Part shown: piece after piece, positions 43,829-52,355 of the stretch
Layout of the letters: each line of letters opens with the position of its first letter
Numbering within the stretch: position 1 is the stretch's first letter
DNA from: Kaistella palustris DSM 21579
GTDB lineage: Bacteria; Bacteroidota; Bacteroidia; Flavobacteriales; Weeksellaceae
Assembly (NCBI RefSeq): GCF_000422265.1
Contig: NZ_KE383813.1
Span: 297,919-361,918 of the forward strand
Direction of reading: 5' to 3'
Length of the DNA: 64,000 nt
Program-made: the position numbers and the translations under genes
The notes under the pieces: generated by a model
Seen by the model: only the letters and a program-made list of their open reading frames with translations
Told to the model about the DNA's origin: nothing
Databases searched by the model: none

Positions 43829-44572
43829 ATGATCCGAAATCTTTTAGTCACAGCAACTCTTATGGGCACAAGCAATTTATTCAGCCAAAAACTTACACCA
43901 GTTTCTTATAATGAAGGTGCCCAGAAACTCAACGGTCTCGTCACTTCCAACGCGGGACAAAAACTTCCCGGCGTACTGATCCTGCCTGCATGGAAAGGTA
44001 TTGACACTGAAGCAAGAACTGCAGCAGCAAACCTGCAGGAAGCCGGCTACATTGCTTTTATTGCCGACATTTACGGCGAAGGTAATATTCCTGCGGACAA
44101 TGCTTCAGCGGCCAAACTGGCGGGATATTATAAAGAAAACTATGAGGCCTACCAGAAAAGAATCGCCTTGGCACTGGAGCAGCTTAAAAAGAGCGGCGCT
44201 AATCCACAGAAAATCGCAGTAATCGGCTATTGTTTTGGCGGAACCGGCGCTCTCGAAACTGCTCGCGCAAACATGTCGGTGGCGGGAATTATTTCCATTC
44301 ATGGCGGATTGGCGAAAGATCAGGGCCGGAAAAACACAGGTATTAAAACAAAAGTACTGGTAGAAAATCCAGCCGATGACGAAAGTGTAACCGCTGCTGA
44401 TTATTCCAATCTCGTCACCGAGTTGAAAGAAGGAAAAACGGACTGGCAAATTATAACGTATGCCAACTCAAAACATACTTTTACCAACCCCGAATCGCCG
44501 GATTATAATGAGGTAATGGCGAAAAGAGCCTGGAATCATACGCTGATGTTTTTGAAGGAGGTCTTGAAATAA
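43829..44572 (+). CDS. Dienelactone hydrolase family protein
   Basis: A 247-residue alpha/beta hydrolase. A signal peptide is likely (about 1-20, ending LFSQ), so it is exported. The nucleophile is Cys, at C135 in IGYCFGGTG, as in dienelactone hydrolases; the Asp (ENPADDES) and His (SKHTFTNP) complete the triad. Aromatic dienelactone degradation genes are absent nearby, so the substrate is probably another ester. A dispersed repeat begins 10 bp after its stop. Confidence 0.9.
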   Translation: MIRNLLVTATLMGTSNLFSQKLTPVSYNEGAQKLNGLVTSNAGQKLPGVLILPAWKGIDTEARTAAANLQEAGYIAFIADIYGEGNIPADNASAAKLAGYYKENYEAYQKRIALALEQLKKSGANPQKIAVIGYCFGGTGALETARANMSVAGIISIHGGLAKDQGRKNTGIKTKVLVENPADDESVTAADYSNLVTELKEGKTDWQIITYANSKHTFTNPESPDYNEVMAKRAWNHTLMFLKEVLK

Positions 44573-44581
44573 TTCTTCTCT

Positions 44582-44786
44582 TGTTCTTTTGTCCTGAAAT
44601 AAAGAACCAATCCGCCGCCTCGGACAAGGTTGGAAACTCCGGCTTAAAATAATAATGTAATTCTAACATCCCCCAAAACCCGCGCGATATTTAAACTGCT
44701 CATCGGTTATAAATTGTGACGCGCTCAAACAGTGGGAATTTCTTTACGAATTACATTAGTACTTTCTTAACGCCTACGCTTCCTAT
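44582..44786 (+). repeat. Dispersed intergenic repeat, copy B
   Basis: About 200 bp sharing, in order, all the blocks of copy A at 21575-21776, on the same strand, with changes scattered evenly. It fills most of the 320-bp gap between the dienelactone hydrolase gene and scoB, which has no gene. Confidence 0.8.
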
Positions 44787-44892
44787 GCCAGGTGTTATTG
44801 CAAATTCTTGGTTAGATCTTTTTAGGAAAATAAAAAAAATAGATCCTTTTCAATACTGAAAAGGATTTCTTTTATATAGTAAATGATTTGAT

Positions 44893-45546
44893 TTAAAACT
44901 TCATTTCAGGAATTTCTCCTTCGATGATCAGGTCTGCTTCCGTAGCTTTTACAATTTGGTCTACAGAAACGCCAGGCGCCCGTTCCAAAAGTTTAAAACC
45001 TTGAGGCGTAACTTCAAGAACTGCCATTTCGGTCACTACTTTTTTCACGCAGCCTACACCTGTTAAGGGCAAAGTACATTGTTTAAGGATTTTACTTTCA
45101 CCCGCTTTATTTACGTGCATCATGGCGACGATAATATTTTCGGCGGAAGCTACAAGGTCCATGGCGCCGCCCATTCCCTTTACCATTTTACCCGGAATTT
45201 TCCAGTTGGCAATATCGCCGTTTTCCGAAACTTCCATTGCTCCCAGAATGGTGAGATCAACTTTTTTACTTCTGATCATACCAAAACTGAAAGCAGAATC
45301 AAAAAATGAAGCACCGGGAAGAGTTGTAATGGTTTGTTTTCCGGCGTTGATTAAATCCGGATCTTCTTCACCTTCGAAAGGAAAAGGTCCCATCCCCAAT
45401 ACGCCATTTTCACTTTGAAATTCTACACTGAGATCAGGCGACACGAAATTGGCCACAAGTGTGGGAATCCCGATGCCGAGGTTCACATAGTAGCCGTCTT
45501 TTACTTCTTTCGATATTCTTTGGGCAATCTGTTCTTTTGTAAGCAT
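44893..45546 (-). CDS. scoB: 3-oxoacid CoA-transferase subunit B
   Basis: A 217-residue beta subunit of the SCOT-type CoA transferase. The catalytic Glu is E46 in the SENGVLG motif, and the following glycine-rich stretch (LGIGIPTLVANF at 23-34, GKMVKGMGGAMDL later) is standard. With subunit A it moves CoA between succinyl-CoA and acetoacetate or similar acids. Its partner scoA lies at 52795-53496 on the same strand, about 7.2 kb away rather than adjacent, so the usual operon is split. Confidence 0.93.
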   Translation of the reverse strand: MLTKEQIAQRISKEVKDGYYVNLGIGIPTLVANFVSPDLSVEFQSENGVLGMGPFPFEGEEDPDLINAGKQTITTLPGASFFDSAFSFGMIRSKKVDLTILGAMEVSENGDIANWKIPGKMVKGMGGAMDLVASAENIIVAMMHVNKAGESKILKQCTLPLTGVGCVKKVVTEMAVLEVTPQGFKLLERAPGVSVDQIVKATEADLIIEGEIPEMKF

Positions 45547-45640
45547 AGGTAAAAGTTATCCTGCAATTTAAATAAATTTCACTTCATATAAAAATACGTT
45601 TCGGGCAAATTAAATTCAAAAGTCATAAGTATTATATGAG

Positions 45641-45648
45641 TATTTTTG
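45641..45648 (+). promoter_or_regulatory. Candidate -7 box for the ABC exporter
   Basis: TATTTTTG fits TAnnTTTG. Transcription would begin near 45655, 12 bp before the ATG at 45667 and inside the longer open frame, which supports that ATG as the start. Confidence 0.5.
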
Positions 45649-45666
45649 CGTCCTATTTTGCTATTT

Positions 45667-47454
45667 ATGAAAACTCTGCTGCAATATTTAAAACCGCACA
45701 AATGGCTGCTTATTCTTTCGCTGCTCCTGGCAACGGTAAACCAGGTATTTTCTTTGTTTGGTCCCGCGATTACCGGAAATATCCTGGATCAGCTGGTGAC
45801 GCATCCGAATTTTTTCGATAAAGAAAAAATGCTGCCCAGAAACCTGAGTGAGTATTTTTACGGTTCGGGCACGTATCACGGCGTTTTTTATTTTTTAGGA
45901 TTACTGATCGGAACGGCAATGGTGAGCAGGATTGCAAAGGCTTTTCAGGATTATGTGGTAAATGTCATCACCCAGAAATTTGGCGCACATATTTTCACGG
46001 ATGGTCTACAACATTCGATGGCGCTTCCCTACCAGGATTTTGAAGATCAGCGCAGTGGCGAAACCCTCTCGATCCTGACGAAGGTCCGCGAGGATTCTGT
46101 AAAATTCATCACCAACTTTATCAACATATTTTTCGGTATTCTGGTCAGCATCATTTTCGTGTCGGTTTATGCCATACAGCTGCACTGGTCGATCATGCCG
46201 GTATATGTGGTGGGAATTCTCATCATTTCCTTCATCACCAATTTTTTAAGTAAAAGGATCAAATCCATCCAGAAAACCATCGTTGCAGAAACGAATACAC
46301 TGGCCGGAAGCACGACTGAAAGTCTAAGGAATATAGAAATTGTAAAAAGTCTTGGCCTCACGAAGCAGGAAGTTAAGCGCCTGAACAGCAACACTTATAA
46401 GATCCTGGGACTGGAACTTCGCAAGGTCAAAAGCATACGCTCGCTGAGCTTTATCCAGGGAACGATGGTGAATTTCCTGCAGCAGATGATCACTTTCACG
46501 CTGCTTTTCCTGATTTTTAAAAATATCGTAACTCCGGGCCAGTATTTATCGCTGATGTTTTATGGTTTCTTTATCTTCGGCCCGATGCAGGAAATCGGTA
46601 ATATCATTATTTCATACCGTGAGGCGCAGGCATCGCTGCATAATTTTGATACGCTGATGAAAAAACCTGCGGAGGAGAAACCCCAACATCCAAAAAAAAT
46701 TGGGGCAATAGAGAAACTGGAATTCCAGCATGTTTCATTTCAGCACCAGTCTGCGTCTTATAAAGCCCTGAATGATATTTCCTTTAAAGTAAAAAATGGC
46801 GAAACCATTGCTTTTGTCGGCCCGAGCGGTGCGGGGAAAAGTACACTGGTGAAACTTCTTGTTGGCCTCTACCGCCCACAGAGCGGCCAAATTTTCTATA
46901 ACAGCATCAATGGGAATGCGTTTGATTTTGAAGAACTGCGGAACCAGATCGGTTTTGTCACGCAGGATACGCAACTTTTCGCGGGCAGCATCAAAGAAAA
47001 TCTCCTGTTCGTAAATCCCGGCGCAACAGAAAATGATGTAGATATTGCTTTAAAAAAATCAAGCGCGACTTCTTTGATCGCGAGAGCTGAAAAAGGCATT
47101 GATACCGTAATTGGCGAAGGTGGATTTAAGCTGAGCGGTGGCGAAAAACAGAGAATCGCCATTGCAAGGGCGTTATTAAGAAAACCTCATTTACTTATTT
47201 TTGATGAAGCAACTTCGGCGTTAGACAGCATTACTGAAGAAGAAATTACGTCGACGATCAAGGAAGTTTCGAAAGAAAAAGAGCAGATCACGGTTTTAAT
47301 CGCGCACCGCTTGAGCACGATCATGCACGCAGACCGAATTTACGTACTTGAAAAAGGGAAAGTTGTAGAGACCGGTTCGCATGCGGATCTGTTGCTCGAA
47401 AAAGGTTTATACTATGCCATGTGGCGCCAACAAATTGGAGAAAGGAAATCGTAA
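45667..47454 (+). CDS. ABC transporter, fused permease and ATPase (exporter type)
   Basis: A 595-residue half-transporter. The N-terminal half carries six membrane helices (type I exporter fold), the C-terminal half the ATPase: Walker A GPSGAGKST, Q-loop IGFVTQDTQLF, signature LSGGEKQR, Walker B LLIFDEATSALDS and the H-loop IAHRLST. It should act as a homodimer exporting a lipid or drug-like substrate; which one is unknown. I use the ATG at 45667 because the promoter box lies inside the longer frame. It is the first gene of the block separating scoB and scoA. Confidence 0.93.
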   Translation: MKTLLQYLKPHKWLLILSLLLATVNQVFSLFGPAITGNILDQLVTHPNFFDKEKMLPRNLSEYFYGSGTYHGVFYFLGLLIGTAMVSRIAKAFQDYVVNVITQKFGAHIFTDGLQHSMALPYQDFEDQRSGETLSILTKVREDSVKFITNFINIFFGILVSIIFVSVYAIQLHWSIMPVYVVGILIISFITNFLSKRIKSIQKTIVAETNTLAGSTTESLRNIEIVKSLGLTKQEVKRLNSNTYKILGLELRKVKSIRSLSFIQGTMVNFLQQMITFTLLFLIFKNIVTPGQYLSLMFYGFFIFGPMQEIGNIIISYREAQASLHNFDTLMKKPAEEKPQHPKKIGAIEKLEFQHVSFQHQSASYKALNDISFKVKNGETIAFVGPSGAGKSTLVKLLVGLYRPQSGQIFYNSINGNAFDFEELRNQIGFVTQDTQLFAGSIKENLLFVNPGATENDVDIALKKSSATSLIARAEKGIDTVIGEGGFKLSGGEKQRIAIARALLRKPHLLIFDEATSALDSITEEEITSTIKEVSKEKEQITVLIAHRLSTIMHADRIYVLEKGKVVETGSHADLLLEKGLYYAMWRQQIGERKS

Positions 47455-47521
47455 GGATCTGGATATTCAGGTTTTAATGATTTCATTTACGCTATACTAT
47501 ATTTAAACCATAAATTTCAAT

Positions 47522-48052
47522 ATGTTTAAAGAAAGAACAAAAAGTCCACAGTTTTGGCTACTCATATTGAGTGTCGTGCTCTATATTTTATCGATGTTTT
47601 TTACGCCATTGTATGTTGACAATCCAAAAGCGGATATCTATTCCAATTCATTTTACATGCTGCTTTCGGGATGGATGGCCGTTTTGGGCGGGGGATTAAT
47701 CCTGACCTTCGTCTGGCTGGCTAATCCACTTTATTACTATGCAGTTTTTTTCATCATTAATAAAGGCAAATTGGGAATTATACCTGCCTCACTGTGTCTG
47801 ATTCTTGGTATCTATTTTATGACGCTTGATGTGGTGATGTACGGCGAAAGTGGCGCAACGACAGACATTACAAAACTTGGAGCCGGTTTTTATCTTTGGA
47901 TTTCAAGTTTCACTGCGATATTTTTTGCTGGAATTTCTATGTTCATTAATAAAAAACTGCAAAGCCAATTTCCACGATACGGTAAAATCAGTGCAACTGC
48001 TTATAGCAGAATTTTACAAAATTTACGAACTGAAAAAGTTTTTATTAAATGA
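47522..48052 (+). CDS. Small membrane protein, unknown function
   Basis: A 176-residue protein with four hydrophobic segments (about 11-31, 44-68, 84-103 and 119-142) and a basic C-terminal tail. No family is recognised. It follows the ABC exporter by 67 bp on the same strand. Confidence 0.7.
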   Translation: MFKERTKSPQFWLLILSVVLYILSMFFTPLYVDNPKADIYSNSFYMLLSGWMAVLGGGLILTFVWLANPLYYYAVFFIINKGKLGIIPASLCLILGIYFMTLDVVMYGESGATTDITKLGAGFYLWISSFTAIFFAGISMFINKKLQSQFPRYGKISATAYSRILQNLRTEKVFIK

Positions 48053-48092
48053 TTTACGGAAGTAAAGTAGCAGGAAAATGTAAACATTTAAT

Positions 48093-48941
48093 CTAATTTC
48101 TTTCATTTTGTTTTGCTTTAAATCTCCCTCGAAATTCTCCCGGAGTTACGCCCAAAAGATTTTTCACGTAACGCGTGAAATAAGAAGGGCTGCTGAAATT
48201 CATTTCATCAGAGATTTCTGAGAAATTTAAATTTTTATTTTCTAATAAAAGCGTTAATCTTACTTTTGTGTGTCTTTTTATCCACTCCGAAGCGGTTGTT
48301 CCGGAATGAATTTTACAGAGATAATTGAGGTATTTAGCGGAAATATTTAATAAATCACTGTAAAATTGTACTTCGCGATGTTGCAGACAATTTTGCTGTA
48401 GCAGGTTTATAAAATGCTCATATTGATTTCCCGTTTGCAGACTGTGTTTGCGTTTTTCATATTCTTTGGCAAATAAATTCCACATTTCCAGGATAAAGAT
48501 CTGCATTTGGCGTTTTAAAAGTTCTTCATAAAAAATATGATCTTTCTCAAAAAAACGCTCATTCATTATTTTGAAATTTTTAAGTATCGTTTTCTTATCA
48601 ATTTCTGAACTGATGGTTTTTACCGGAAATATTCTGGAATGCAGTTGCGAATCTATCGTCCAACCCTGATCTGGATTGTTATCTGTTAAAAAATCCTTTT
48701 CTACAAAAAGAACGCTGCTTTTAAAATTTCCAGAAAATTTAAGCTCTGATAATTTACTTTCGGCAAACCAAAAAAGAAACTGTCCTTTTTCGCATCTCAT
48801 TTTTTCATCATTAAATGTAAATTCCAGAAAACCTCTGTGGCAGTAAAGATGTGTGTGGTAAATTTTTAAAAAATTATCCGGCAAATCTTTTTCTTTAAAA
48901 ACTTCAGTCAATAGAATTTTGGGAAAATCTGTTTCACTCAT
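48093..48941 (-). CDS. AraC family transcriptional regulator
   Basis: A 282-residue regulator, with C-terminal AraC helix-turn-helix motifs (LLNISAKYLNYLCKIHSG and FSEISDEMNFSSPSYFTRYVKNLLGVTPGEFR). The N-terminal part is a cupin-like sensor. It is divergent from the acetyltransferase operon at 49049-51651, with 107 bp between the starts. That gap holds two 13-bp direct repeats exactly 30 bp apart, one beside each promoter box, so it most likely controls both itself and the operon. Confidence 0.9.
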   Translation of the reverse strand: MSETDFPKILLTEVFKEKDLPDNFLKIYHTHLYCHRGFLEFTFNDEKMRCEKGQFLFWFAESKLSELKFSGNFKSSVLFVEKDFLTDNNPDQGWTIDSQLHSRIFPVKTISSEIDKKTILKNFKIMNERFFEKDHIFYEELLKRQMQIFILEMWNLFAKEYEKRKHSLQTGNQYEHFINLLQQNCLQHREVQFYSDLLNISAKYLNYLCKIHSGTTASEWIKRHTKVRLTLLLENKNLNFSEISDEMNFSSPSYFTRYVKNLLGVTPGEFRGRFKAKQNERN

Positions 48942-48957
48942 CTTAAATCTCTTTTAA

Positions 48958-49030
48958 CAAAAATACGTAATATTTGACATTTATAGTGTAATAATTGTCA
49001 TATTTGAGACTGGCTTTTTATCTAATTTTG
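48958..49030. promoter_or_regulatory. Divergent AraC / operon promoter region with direct-repeat operator
   Basis: Two -7 boxes face outward: TATTTTTG (minus, 48958-48965) for the AraC gene and TAATTTTG (plus, 49023-49030) for the operon. Direct repeats GTAATATTTGACA (48967) and GTCATATTTGAGA (48997) start 30 bp apart, about three helical turns; the second overlaps the TTTG -33 element of the operon promoter. This is a typical AraC-type operator layout. Confidence 0.6.
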
Positions 49031-49048
49031 CATTAAAATATTTCTATA

Positions 49049-49621
49049 ATGAGTGACAGCAAACAATCAATATTTGAAAAATTAAAGAATGGAGAAACAA
49101 TCCACGCAAATGATCCGGATAACCATCAATTAAGAAAAGCCTCATACGCGACCATAAAACGTTTAAAAAAACTGAATAAAAGTGCAAAGCCAAAAAAAAT
49201 AAGAAAAATTTTAGGAGCAATAACAGATTCAGAAATTGATGAAAGTGTGGCTGTTTTTCCACCCTTTTACATTAATTACGGTAAAAACACGAAAATCGGA
49301 AAAAATGTATTCATCAATTTTGACTGTGTTTTTTTGGATCTAGGCGGAATCACTATTGAAGACGGCGTTTTTATTGCGCCAAAAGTTAATCTATTAACGG
49401 AAGGACATCCTTTAAATCCAGAAGAAAGACATTCATTAGTTCCCGGAAAAATTCACATTAAGAAAAATGCGTGGATCGGGGCAAATGTTACGGTTTTGAA
49501 AGACGTGACAATCGGTGAAAATTCGGTAGTTGCGGCGGGTGCAGTTGTTCTAAAAGATGTTCCAGACAATACAATTGTAGGCGGAGTTCCTGCGAAAATT
49601 CTAAAAATAATTGAACCATAA
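49049..49621 (+). CDS. Left-handed beta-helix acetyltransferase (maltose/galactoside O-acetyltransferase type)
   Basis: A 190-residue hexapeptide-repeat acetyltransferase. The C-terminal half shows the repeats (IGKNVFINFDCVFLDLGGI, IGANVTVLKDVTIGENSVVAAGAVV), the catalytic His in EGHPL, and a Maa/LacA-like N-terminal helical cap. It moves an acetyl group from acetyl-CoA to a sugar or similar alcohol; substrate unknown. First gene of an AraC-controlled operon, 9 bp before the cupin gene. Confidence 0.9.
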   Translation: MSDSKQSIFEKLKNGETIHANDPDNHQLRKASYATIKRLKKLNKSAKPKKIRKILGAITDSEIDESVAVFPPFYINYGKNTKIGKNVFINFDCVFLDLGGITIEDGVFIAPKVNLLTEGHPLNPEERHSLVPGKIHIKKNAWIGANVTVLKDVTIGENSVVAAGAVVLKDVPDNTIVGGVPAKILKIIEP

Positions 49622-49629
49622 TTGATAAA

Positions 49630-50139
49630 ATGAATTTAAAATACTTAACCCAAACTGCTTCTATCAGTGTATTAATTTTTACACTTGTATTAGGTAGTAA
49701 TTTAAAAAGTCAAAATAAAATGAATACAGAAATTCCAAAAATCAGCGATTTCGCAACAGGCGAAGAAAATACAGGTTATGCTCAATATTTTTCTGGTAAA
49801 TCCTGGTTAGCGCCTTTAACTATTAATAAAGATTTGAATGTTCCGGTTGCAAATGTAACCTTTGAACCAGGATGCAGAAATAATTGGCACAGTCACACCG
49901 GCGGACAACTTTTAATTGTTGTCGGCGGCGAAGGAATTTATCAGGAGCGCGGAAAACCTGCAAGACATTTGAAAACCGGCGATATCGTAGAAATAGGTCC
50001 GAATGTAGAACATTGGCACGGCGCAACTTCCGACAGTTGGTTCTCGCATCTCGCTACCAATGGAAACCCTAATAATAACGAAAATACTTGGCTGGAACCT
50101 GTGACGGATGAGGTTTATAGGGAAGCGAATAAGAAATAA
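49630..50139 (+). CDS. Exported cupin domain protein
   Basis: A 169-residue protein with an N-terminal hydrophobic signal (about 1-25) and one cupin domain. Metal ligands of motif 1 are present in FEPGCRNNWHSHTGGQLLIVV (H-x-H), and a later WHGA His in motif 2. It may be a quercetinase- or decarboxylase-like metal protein, but activity is unknown. It lies in the operon between the acetyltransferase and the short-chain dehydrogenase. Cupin, SDR and carboxymuconolactone-decarboxylase genes occur together in other bacteria as an oxidative or electrophile stress cassette. Confidence 0.88.
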   Translation: MNLKYLTQTASISVLIFTLVLGSNLKSQNKMNTEIPKISDFATGEENTGYAQYFSGKSWLAPLTINKDLNVPVANVTFEPGCRNNWHSHTGGQLLIVVGGEGIYQERGKPARHLKTGDIVEIGPNVEHWHGATSDSWFSHLATNGNPNNNENTWLEPVTDEVYREANKK

Positions 50140-50172
50140 AAAAAATTTAATTAATTCAATTAAACAAGACAA

Positions 50173-50937
50173 ATGAATTTTAATTTTGAAAATAAAGTAG
50201 CCCTAATTACAGGTGCTGCATCTGGACTTGGATTTGCAACGGCCAAAGCATTTGCTGAAGCAGGCGCAAAAGTAGTTTTATCCGACTGGGACGAAAAAGC
50301 AGTAAATAATGCCGCAAAAGAATTAGAAACACAAGGTTTCACTACACTTGCAATTACTTGTGATGTATCAAACGACGAACAAGTTAAGGCGATGATCGAA
50401 AAAACCGTAGTCACTTTTGGCCGTTTGGATTTTGCTTACAACAACGCAGGAGTTCAAAATGAATTGGCCGAAGCAGCCGACCAAACGCGGGAAGATTTTG
50501 ATAAAGTTGTAGGCATTAATCTTCGTGGTGTTTGGAGTTGTATGAAATATGAACTGCAACAAATGCGCAAACAGGGAAATGGATCTATCGTGAACTGTTC
50601 ATCGATTGGTGGAATTTTGGGTGGCGCTCAACGCGGAGTTTACCACGCTGCAAAACACGGCGTAATCGGACTTACGAAAAGTGCGGCAATGGAATATGCC
50701 CCGCAAAATATTCGAATTAATACCATTTGTCCCGGATTAGTTCATACCGCAATGGCAGACCAACTGATTGCAAACGGACAAGGTGATGCGTTGGATGAAA
50801 TGCTGAAAGAAGTTCCACTTGGTCGTTTAGGACGGTCCGAAGAAATTGCTAATTCCGTACTTTTTCTTTGTAGTGATGCTGCAAGTTTGATCGTTGGACA
50901 CACACTTGTAGTGGACGGAGGTTTCAGTATTCATTAA
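50173..50937 (+). CDS. Short-chain dehydrogenase/reductase
   Basis: A 254-residue classical SDR. Cofactor motif TGAASGLG (14-21), NNAG, catalytic Ser in NCSSIGG, and the YHAAK tetrad (Tyr and Lys) are all present. The Asp after the second strand (LSDWDEKA) favours NAD+ over NADP+. It reduces or oxidises an alcohol/ketone, substrate unknown. Third gene of the operon, 33 bp after the cupin gene and 6 bp before the next. Confidence 0.93.
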   Translation: MNFNFENKVALITGAASGLGFATAKAFAEAGAKVVLSDWDEKAVNNAAKELETQGFTTLAITCDVSNDEQVKAMIEKTVVTFGRLDFAYNNAGVQNELAEAADQTREDFDKVVGINLRGVWSCMKYELQQMRKQGNGSIVNCSSIGGILGGAQRGVYHAAKHGVIGLTKSAAMEYAPQNIRINTICPGLVHTAMADQLIANGQGDALDEMLKEVPLGRLGRSEEIANSVLFLCSDAASLIVGHTLVVDGGFSIH

Positions 50938-50943
50938 AAAAAC

Positions 50944-51651
50944 ATGAAGATGAATAGATTTCTGAAATTGATATTTTTCTTAATGATAACATTAAATACA
51001 ACCAAAATGAATGCACAAAATAAAAATACTTTAAATAATCAGGAAAAAAGTTTAGTCAAAATTTCTGCGTTAACGTCGTCGGGAAATTTAGAAAATTTAA
51101 AAGTAGAATTAAATGAAGGTTTAGATGCGGGTTTAACGGTGAATGAAATTAAAGAAGCGCTGACTCAACTTTACGCTTATTGCGGTTTCCCAAGAAGTTT
51201 GAACGCCATTAATACGTTCAGAACCGTCTTAGACGAACGAAAAGCAAAAGGAATTACCGATGAAGAAGGTAAGAAAATCGTGGTGGAAAATAATCCTGCC
51301 GATAAATATGAGCAAGGTCGAAAAGTTTTAGAAGAACTCACCAAAACGCCACAAACCAAACCTGCACCCGGATTTGGAGAATTTGCGCCAAGAGTTGACG
51401 CTTTTCTAAAAGAACACTTATTTGCAGATATTTTTGCGAGTGATGTTTTAAGTTTTCAGCAAAGAGAATTGGTAACTATTGCTTCCTTGGCAACATTAAC
51501 CGGCGTTGAAGGACAATTAAAAGCCCATATAGGAATGGGAAAAAATACCGGAATTACAGAAAGTCAATTGGAAAATATTGCAGATTTAATTGAGCAAAAC
51601 ATTAATAAAACTCAAGCAGATCTGATGCGTAAAGACATTAAAAAATCGTAA
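50944..51651 (+). CDS. Exported carboxymuconolactone decarboxylase-family protein
   Basis: A 235-residue protein with an N-terminal signal (about 1-25) and two AhpD/CMD-like helical domains, about 35-105 and 145-230. The first contains YAYCGFPRSLNAINTF, a CMD-type helix with one Cys but not the CxxC of AhpD; the second reads FQQRELVTIASLATLTGVEGQLKAHIGMG. It is probably a peroxidase-like or structural member rather than a pathway decarboxylase. Last gene of the AraC-controlled operon; a terminator follows at 51776-51811. Confidence 0.88.
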   Translation: MKMNRFLKLIFFLMITLNTTKMNAQNKNTLNNQEKSLVKISALTSSGNLENLKVELNEGLDAGLTVNEIKEALTQLYAYCGFPRSLNAINTFRTVLDERKAKGITDEEGKKIVVENNPADKYEQGRKVLEELTKTPQTKPAPGFGEFAPRVDAFLKEHLFADIFASDVLSFQQRELVTIASLATLTGVEGQLKAHIGMGKNTGITESQLENIADLIEQNINKTQADLMRKDIKKS

Positions 51652-51775
51652 TTTTAATTAATGTAAGAAAAAGCCTCAGAAATTAAAATTCAGGGCGCAA
51701 GATATCCGGAAGCGGCGGAGAAAATGACGGGATTGTAGAAGTTTTTTTATTAAAAATTCATTTATTTTTAACACA

Positions 51776-51811
51776 AAATCTCCGTAATTAATTGATTTTA
51801 CGGGGATTTTT
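51776..51811 (+). terminator. Terminator of the AraC-controlled operon
   Basis: Stem AATCTCCGTAA / TTACGGGGATT (one G-U) with a roughly 9-nt loop, then TTTTT; 125 bp after the CMD gene. Confidence 0.75.
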
Positions 51812-51842
51812 CATAATTGTTGTTTAGATAATTTTTATCTAA

Positions 51843-51930
51843 ACTGTTTTTTCTTACCGTTCTCTGCTGAATTCTTTTTTTAAATTTTTATCGCTTGAAA
51901 CTCTTTCTACATAATTCTAGAAATATGAAT
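51843..51930 (-). pseudogene. Decayed copy of the scoA 3' end
   Basis: About 90 bp closely resembling the last part of scoA (52798-52890). The best block, ACCGTTCTCTGCT then AATTCTTTT, is identical over 22 of 23 bases, and alignment continues through CATAATTC with a 2-bp indel. In-frame stops show it cannot code. The two copies bracket HigBA module 2 as diverged direct repeats. Confidence 0.6.
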
Positions 51931-51965
51931 TAATTTTATGAAAATTTTAATTAAATTAAAATTTG

Positions 51966-51981
51966 TTTCCCAATAAGGAAA
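51966..51981. promoter_or_regulatory. Palindromic operator of HigBA module 2
   Basis: TTTCC - CAATAA - GGAAA; with the flanking G it gives GTTTC-N8-GAAA, the same half-sites and spacing as the module 1 operator. It lies in the spacer between -33 TTTG (51962-51965) and the -7 box. Confidence 0.6.
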
Positions 51982-51985
51982 TTTG

Positions 51986-51993
51986 TATCTTTG
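51986..51993 (+). promoter_or_regulatory. Promoter -7 box of HigBA module 2
   Basis: TATCTTTG, preceded by TTTG 20 bp upstream: an exact flavobacterial promoter. It lies inside the longest open frame of the toxin, so translation must begin downstream of about 51999. Confidence 0.65.
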
Positions 51994-52007
51994 ATAAACA
52001 TTCTGAG

Positions 52008-52355
52008 CTGAAGCAAAAATTTGATATAGAATTACTTCCCGAAGCCGTTGAGTTTTTAGAAAAACTCGATAAGAAGACGAGCGATAAAATTTATTACAAT
52101 ATCAAAAAATCGCAATTCATCAATGACAATGAACTATTTAAAAAATTAAATGAATTCATTTGGGAATTTCGGACGTTGTATAGCGGTAAAGCATACCGAT
52201 TATTTTCATTTTGGGACAAAATTGATGGGAAAGAAACTTTGATTGTTGCAACACACGGAATTTTAAAAAAGTCTCAGAAAACGCCGACTAAAGAAATTAA
52301 GAAAGCAGAGGAAATCAGAAAACAATATTTAGAAAATAAACTAAAAAAGAGATAA
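52008..52355 (+). CDS. HigB/RelE-family toxin (module 2), probable CTG start
   Basis: A 115-residue RelE-fold protein homologous along its length to the toxin at 22257-22604, including DKIYYNIKKSQ, ELFKKLN, IWEFRTLYSGKAYRLFSFWD and TLIVATHGILKKSQKTP. A TTG at 51963 would open a longer frame, but a complete promoter covers 51962-51993. The first plausible codon after it is CTG at 52008, where alignment with module 1 places its initiating Met and which gives the same length of 115 residues. The stop overlaps the antitoxin ATG by one base (TAATG). Confidence 0.82.
   Translation: MKQKFDIELLPEAVEFLEKLDKKTSDKIYYNIKKSQFINDNELFKKLNEFIWEFRTLYSGKAYRLFSFWDKIDGKETLIVATHGILKKSQKTPTKEIKKAEEIRKQYLENKLKKR

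Noticed and set aside
51963-52007. N-terminal extension of the second HigB toxin from TTG 51963
   Set aside because: The stretch contains a complete promoter and operator and has no counterpart in the paralogous toxin.
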